Assembly: GCA_900757385.1 (NCBI GenBank)
Contig: CAAENO010000064.1
Coordinates: 1-9,577 of the forward strand
Direction: 5' to 3'
Origin: an uncultured Collinsella sp.
GTDB lineage: Bacteria; Actinomycetota; Coriobacteriia; Coriobacteriales; Coriobacteriaceae
Length of the DNA: 9,577 bases
The translations under genes and the position numbers were made by a program. Position 1 is the first letter of the stretch. Every line of letters begins with the position of its first letter. A model generated the notes under the pieces. It was not told the origin of the DNA. It saw only the letters and a list, made by a program, of their open reading frames with translations, and ran no database searches. Positions 6,432 to 9,577 of the stretch are shown in pieces.

Positions 6432-6476
6432 ACTACGACGGAAAACTCGTCAGTATGCGCCAAGGAAAGGACCCTC

Positions 6477-7682
6477 ATGACCACCCCCGACGAAAAGACA
6501 CTCGCCACACTCACCAAGCTGTTTGAGGAGGAGTTTGGCCCCATCGGCGACCGCCAGGTGCTCTACGTGCACGCGCCCGGCCGTTCCGAGATCAGCGGCA
6601 ACCACACCGACCACGAGGGTGGCCACGTTATCGCCGGCTCGCTCGATGTCGCCGTTGACGGCATCGCCGTGGCAACCGATTCCAACAAGGTCCGCGTTGC
6701 CGACGAGGGCTATCCCACGTTTGAGATCACGCTCGACACGCTGGATGTTCAGGAGTCCGAGAAGGGCACGTCCGCAAGCCTCGTGCGCGGTATGGCCCAC
6801 GAAATCGCTGCTCTGGGCGTTGAGCCCCAAGGCTTCGACTTTGCCTTTACCTGCTCCGTCCCCTCGGGTGGCGGCCTTTCTAGCTCCGCCGCTGTCGAGG
6901 CGGCTTACGGCCGCGCCATGGAGACGCTCTGGGGCGCGCCCGCCATTGAGCCCGTCACGCTCGCCCAGATGAGCCAGCGCACCGAGAACAACTATTACGG
7001 CAAGCCCTGCGGTCTTATGGATCAGGCGGCTGTGTGCCTGGGCGGCCTCGCCTACATGGACTTTGAGGATCAGGCTCGACCTAAGACCCAGAAGCTCGAG
7101 CTCAACTTTGAGGATCACGGCTATGCGCTCGTGCTCGTTAAGGTCGGCGCCGACCACGTGGCGGCTACCGACGACTACGCCGCCGTTCCGCGCGAGATGC
7201 AGGACGTCGCCGCCGAGTTTGGCAAGGCACGCCTGTGCGAGGTCGACGTTGCCGACTTTGACGCCAAGCTCCCCGAGCTGCGCGCCAAGCTGGGCGACCG
7301 CGCCTGCCTGCGCGCCGTTCATTACTGGTACGAGAACGGCCTGGTCGATAAGCGCTGGGCGGCCCTCAACGCCGGCGACATTGATCGGTTCCTGGTCCTG
7401 ACACGTGAGTCCGGTGCCAGTTCTGCCATGTACCTGCAGAATGTCGTCGCCAAGCTGGGTTCCGAGCAGCCTTCCATGTATGCCCTGGCACTGGCCGAGC
7501 ACGTGCTCGACGGCCGCGGCGCCGTGCGTATCCACGGCGGCGGCTTTGGCGGCACCATCCAGGCCTTCGTGCCGCTCGACCTCGTCGACACCTTCATTGC
7601 CAAGATGAACGACTGGCTGGGCGAGGACTCTGCCCGCCACTACGCGATTTCTGACAAGGGGGCTTACGCGGCATGGCTGTAA
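6477..7682 (+). CDS. galK: Galactokinase (GHMP kinase family, divergent signature motif)
   Basis: This 401-residue enzyme transfers phosphate from ATP to galactose, giving galactose-1-phosphate, the first committed step of the Leloir pathway. GHMP motifs appear in order. Motif I is APGRSEISGNHTDH (33-46), matching the galactokinase signature region. Motif II is the ATP loop PSGGGLSSSAA (129-139). The catalytic aspartate is D182 in CGLMDQ. Motif III is RIHGGGFGG (351-359). Motif I differs from the classical APGRVNLIGEHTDY: Asn and Glu are exchanged (E38 for N, N42 for E). ATG 6477 follows AAGGAAAGG (6462-6470) at 6-nt spacing; the frame runs open upstream to 6405 but would cross operator 3. 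galT overlaps its end by 10 bp, giving a coupled galKT operon. The partner gene makes galactose the most likely substrate, though a related sugar is possible. Confidence 0.9.
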   Translation: MTTPDEKTLATLTKLFEEEFGPIGDRQVLYVHAPGRSEISGNHTDHEGGHVIAGSLDVAVDGIAVATDSNKVRVADEGYPTFEITLDTLDVQESEKGTSASLVRGMAHEIAALGVEPQGFDFAFTCSVPSGGGLSSSAAVEAAYGRAMETLWGAPAIEPVTLAQMSQRTENNYYGKPCGLMDQAAVCLGGLAYMDFEDQARPKTQKLELNFEDHGYALVLVKVGADHVAATDDYAAVPREMQDVAAEFGKARLCEVDVADFDAKLPELRAKLGDRACLRAVHYWYENGLVDKRWAALNAGDIDRFLVLTRESGASSAMYLQNVVAKLGSEQPSMYALALAEHVLDGRGAVRIHGGGFGGTIQAFVPLDLVDTFIAKMNDWLGEDSARHYAISDKGAYAAWL

Positions 7683-9301
7683 TGACTGATGTGCGCGAAG
7701 CTGCGCAGAGCCTGATCGAATACGCCATCCATCGGTCTATGGTCGGCCAGGACGATCGCATCTGGGCCTACAACACTATTCTGGAGCGCATTGGTGCCAC
7801 GGGTCCGGCGCTCGACATGGCCTGGGCGCTCCAGGTTGAGAAACTCTCGCTCTTGCACCCCAATACCCTGCCCGACTTTGATCTTGAAGGCACGCTTGCC
7901 GCGCTTTCCGAGGCCGCCGTTACCAACGGTGCCGCCGAGGACACGGCGTCAGGCCGCGACCGCATCGCCATGCGCATCATGGGTGCGCTCATGCCGAGGC
8001 CTTCGGTTGTAAACGAGGAGTTCAACGGACGCATGGGCGTCAACGAGCCCCGCGCCGCAACCGACTGGTTCTACGGCCTGTGCTGCGACGCCGGCTACGT
8101 GCGCCGCGCCGCCATCGCGCGCAACATCAAATGGAGCACCCCCACCAACTGGGGCGATCTTGAGATCACCATCAACCTGTCCAAGCCCGAGAAGGACCCG
8201 CGCGATATCGCCGCGGCAGGTGCCGCCAAGAACACGGGCGAGAAGTATCCCGCCTGCCAGCTCTGCATCGAAAACGAGGGCTATCCCGGACGCTCCGCCG
8301 CAGCCGACGGCGGCGCTCACCCCGCTCGCCAAAACCTGCGCATTATCCCCATCCAGCTCAACGGCGAGCGCTGGGGTTTCCAGTACAGCCCGTACGCGTA
8401 CTTTAACGAGCACTGCATTGCCATGAGCTCCGAGCATCGTCCGATGCACGTCGACCGCAAGAGCCTGACCTGCCTGCTCGACTTTGTGGACCTGTTCCCG
8501 CATTACTTCATCGGCTCCAACGCCGACCTGCCTATCGTGGGCGGCTCGATTCTGTCGCACGACCACTTCCAGGGCGGCGCGCACGAGTTCCCCATGATGC
8601 ATGCCGCCGAGGTCTCGCAGTTTAGCGTGCCCGGTTTTGGCCAGGTCACCGGCACCGTGCTGCAGTGGCCGCTCTCGGTGCTGCGCCTGCGCTCGCATGA
8701 CCGCGCTCAGCTGCTCGACGCTGCCGAGAAGATTATCCTCGCCTGGCGCGAGTGGACCGACGAGTCTGTGGGCGTTATCGCGCACACGGCCGACGGCGTA
8801 GCGCACAACACCGTGACGCCCGTCATCCGCCGCGTCGACTCCCGCGGCAATGCCGGCGGCGAGATCTACGAGGCCTACCTGGCGCTTCGTTGCAACATCA
8901 CGACCGACGAGCACCCGCTGGGCGTGTTCCACCCGCATGCCGAGTTTCACCATATTAAGAAGGAGAACATCGGCCTGATCGAGGTCATGGGCCTGGCCAT
9001 TTTGCCGCCGCGTCTGGTTCCCGAGCTCGGCGCTGTCCGCGAGCACCTGCTGGCGGCCAAAGCCGATACCAGCTACGACCTTGCCGGCGCGCTCGAGGGC
9101 GACGACCTCTGCCGTAGCCATGCCGCGTGGGCCGAGGATGTCTATGCCCGCCGCGCCGACGAGCTTACGGCGGATAGCGCCATCGGCATCCTGCACGAGG
9201 AAGTCGGCGTAGTGTTTGGCCACGTGCTCGACAACGCCGGCGTCTTTAAGTGGGACGAAGCCGGCCGCGCCGCCCAGCAGCGCTTTATCGACTCACTGTA
9301 A
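7673..9301 (+). CDS. galT: UDP-glucose--hexose-1-phosphate uridylyltransferase, class II GalT
   Basis: This 542-residue enzyme swaps UMP between UDP-glucose and galactose-1-phosphate, giving UDP-galactose and glucose-1-phosphate (Leloir pathway). It belongs to the class II (Firmicutes/Lactobacillus-type) GalT family, not the E. coli HPHGQ type. The class II signature is complete: DLPIVGGSILSHDHFQGG (285-302), with H296 and H298 as the active-site pair. Other family landmarks are CQLCIENEGYPGR (195-207), the HPARQN stretch (216-221), and FHPHAEFHHIKKENIGLIEV (419-438). It is somewhat longer than the usual ~490-510 residues, partly through extra residues between GYPGR and HPARQN. The start ATG 7673 is inside the end of galK and has AAGGGGG (7656-7662) 10 nt before it. 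ATG 7682, which overlaps the galK stop as TAATG, is the alternative but lies 19 nt from that site. It ends in TAATGA, followed by a strong terminator. Confidence 0.95.
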   Translation: MAVMTDVREAAQSLIEYAIHRSMVGQDDRIWAYNTILERIGATGPALDMAWALQVEKLSLLHPNTLPDFDLEGTLAALSEAAVTNGAAEDTASGRDRIAMRIMGALMPRPSVVNEEFNGRMGVNEPRAATDWFYGLCCDAGYVRRAAIARNIKWSTPTNWGDLEITINLSKPEKDPRDIAAAGAAKNTGEKYPACQLCIENEGYPGRSAAADGGAHPARQNLRIIPIQLNGERWGFQYSPYAYFNEHCIAMSSEHRPMHVDRKSLTCLLDFVDLFPHYFIGSNADLPIVGGSILSHDHFQGGAHEFPMMHAAEVSQFSVPGFGQVTGTVLQWPLSVLRLRSHDRAQLLDAAEKIILAWREWTDESVGVIAHTADGVAHNTVTPVIRRVDSRGNAGGEIYEAYLALRCNITTDEHPLGVFHPHAEFHHIKKENIGLIEVMGLAILPPRLVPELGAVREHLLAAKADTSYDLAGALEGDDLCRSHAAWAEDVYARRADELTADSAIGILHEEVGVVFGHVLDNAGVFKWDEAGRAAQQRFIDSL

Positions 9302-9347
9302 TGATCCCTTGGGGACGGAGGAAAACGGACTATTTCGTCTTCAAGAC

Positions 9348-9388
9348 AACGGCGCCCGCCGGCAACATCGCCGACGGGCGCCGTTTTT
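9348..9388 (+). terminator. Intrinsic terminator of the galKT operon
   Basis: AACGGCGCCCG (9348-9358) pairs perfectly with CGGGCGCCGTT (9375-9385). After one mismatch four more pairs form (9360-9363 with 9370-9373), leaving a 6-nt loop. Five T residues (9384-9388) follow directly. This is a strong GC-rich Rho-independent terminator 46 bp after the galT stop. Confidence 0.92.
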
Positions 9389-9393
9389 GAGTG

Positions 9394-9433
9394 TAGTCAT
9401 TAGGGACACTCTTTAGTCATTGGGGACGCTCTT
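9394..9433 (+). repeat. Tandem 20-bp repeat (TAGTCATTRGGGACRCTCTT x2)
   Basis: Two copies lie directly end to end, 9394-9413 and 9414-9433, differing at only two positions (both A to G). A third AGTCATT follows at 9442-9448, in the loop of the adjoining inverted repeat. Confidence 0.8.
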
Positions 9434-9464
9434 AAACGACCAGTCATTAAAGAGCGTCCCCAAT
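9419..9464. repeat. Perfect 15-bp inverted repeat with 16-nt loop
   Basis: ATTGGGGACGCTCTT (9419-9433) is exactly reverse-complementary to AAGAGCGTCCCCAAT (9450-9464). There is no U-tract on either side, so it is not a typical terminator. The left arm is the second unit of the tandem repeat, which suggests a small repetitive element rather than a gene-specific hairpin. Confidence 0.75.
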
Positions 9465-9577
9465 AATTACGTCGATGTTTTGGCAACGACAGCGAAAACC
9501 CGCCAGAGCGAGCAAGGTGCCTTGAAACGAGACGGCATTGACCTTCTGATCATGCCGCCGCAGTTGAAAGGCAGATT
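9465..9577. other. Unassigned right-edge sequence, possibly part of a truncated gene
   Basis: Three frames stay open to the window edge, so coding cannot be assigned. On the plus strand one frame is open from 9417 (it would read ...VDVLATTAKTRQSEQGALKR... towards the edge). On the minus strand one frame stops at 9469-9467, just outside the inverted repeat, and another stops at 9449-9447 inside its loop. I recognise no family in any of them, and no convincing start or ribosome site is visible. Confidence 0.35.

Larger units (their letters stand above)
6139..6476. promoter_or_regulatory. Divergent control region between the LacI-type gene and galKT
   Basis: This 338-bp stretch has no credible gene and is more AT-rich than its neighbours. 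Three exact copies of TGTTAACGTACTC (one inverted) are listed separately. On the regulator side, the minus strand carries TATAAA (6277-6272), a plausible -10 that places the first operator (6232-6244) about 30 bp downstream. On the galK side, TTAACA (6363-6368, 5 of 6 to the -35 consensus) lies inside the second operator, with only a weak -10 (CATCGT, 6386-6391) at 17-bp spacing. The third operator would then fall in the early leader of galK. Confidence 0.6.

Noticed and set aside
6405..6476. 24-residue N-terminal extension of galactokinase
   Set aside because: It would translate operator site 3 and lacks a ribosome site; AAGGAAAGG before ATG 6477 is far better.
6450..7640. 396-residue open frame on the minus strand opposite galK
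   Set aside because: It is a mirror of galK caused by GC-rich codon bias; galK carries all GHMP motifs and a good ribosome site, whereas the antisense frame matches no family.
7949..9223. 424-residue open frame on the minus strand opposite galT
   Set aside because: galT shows the full class II signature; the antisense frame is compositional.
9216..9416. 66-residue open frame across the galT end and terminator
   Set aside because: It overlaps galT out of frame and passes through a strong terminator.
9394..9464. Possible CRISPR array from repeated AGTCATT units
   Set aside because: The units are directly adjacent or irregularly spaced, with no unique spacers of constant length.

Overview
The window looks like a chromosomal segment of a GC-rich, anaerobic, Gram-positive gut actinobacterium, most likely a coriobacterium such as Collinsella. 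I infer this from the strong GC bias at third codon positions, good AGGAGG-type ribosome binding sites, a Firmicutes-type (class II) GalT, a class II aldolase, and a stand-alone flavodiiron protein typical of anaerobes. No search was run, so the genus is a recollection-based inference.

Layout. 1-751 (+): the 3' part of an AraC-type regulator whose start lies before the window. 808-1431 (+): a HAD-superfamily phosphatase, close behind it. 1432-1753: non-coding, with a diverged repeat pair and a large nested inverted repeat around a bidirectional terminator. 1754-2611 (-): class II ketose-bisphosphate aldolase (fba). 2612-2946: divergent promoter region. 2947-3750 (+): DeoR/GlpR-type regulator. 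3755-3793: perfect hairpin between convergent genes. 3817-4977 (-): FprA-family flavodiiron protein. 5107-6138 (-): LacI/GalR-type regulator. 6139-6476: divergent control region with three exact copies of a 13-bp operator-like sequence. 6477-7682 (+): galactokinase. 7673-9301 (+): class II galactose-1-phosphate uridylyltransferase, overlapping galK by 10 bp. 9348-9388: strong terminator. 9394-9464: tandem repeat and inverted repeat. 9465-9577: unassigned edge sequence.

How the genes work together. The most coherent unit is lacI-type regulator / galK-galT. GalK would phosphorylate galactose and GalT would exchange it with UDP-glucose to give glucose-1-phosphate (Leloir pathway; no galE is present in this window). 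The divergent LacI-type regulator very probably controls both transcripts through the three repeated sites. Likewise the DeoR-type regulator is divergent from the aldolase and may control it. The flavodiiron protein probably detoxifies O2 or NO and is unrelated to sugar use.

The observations most worth following up are the three-site operator array, the galactokinase signature motif in which the usual Asn and Glu appear exchanged, and the long inverted repeats that sit at nearly every gene end and share a GGGGAC/GTCCCC word. I did not see a clearly new multi-gene system.
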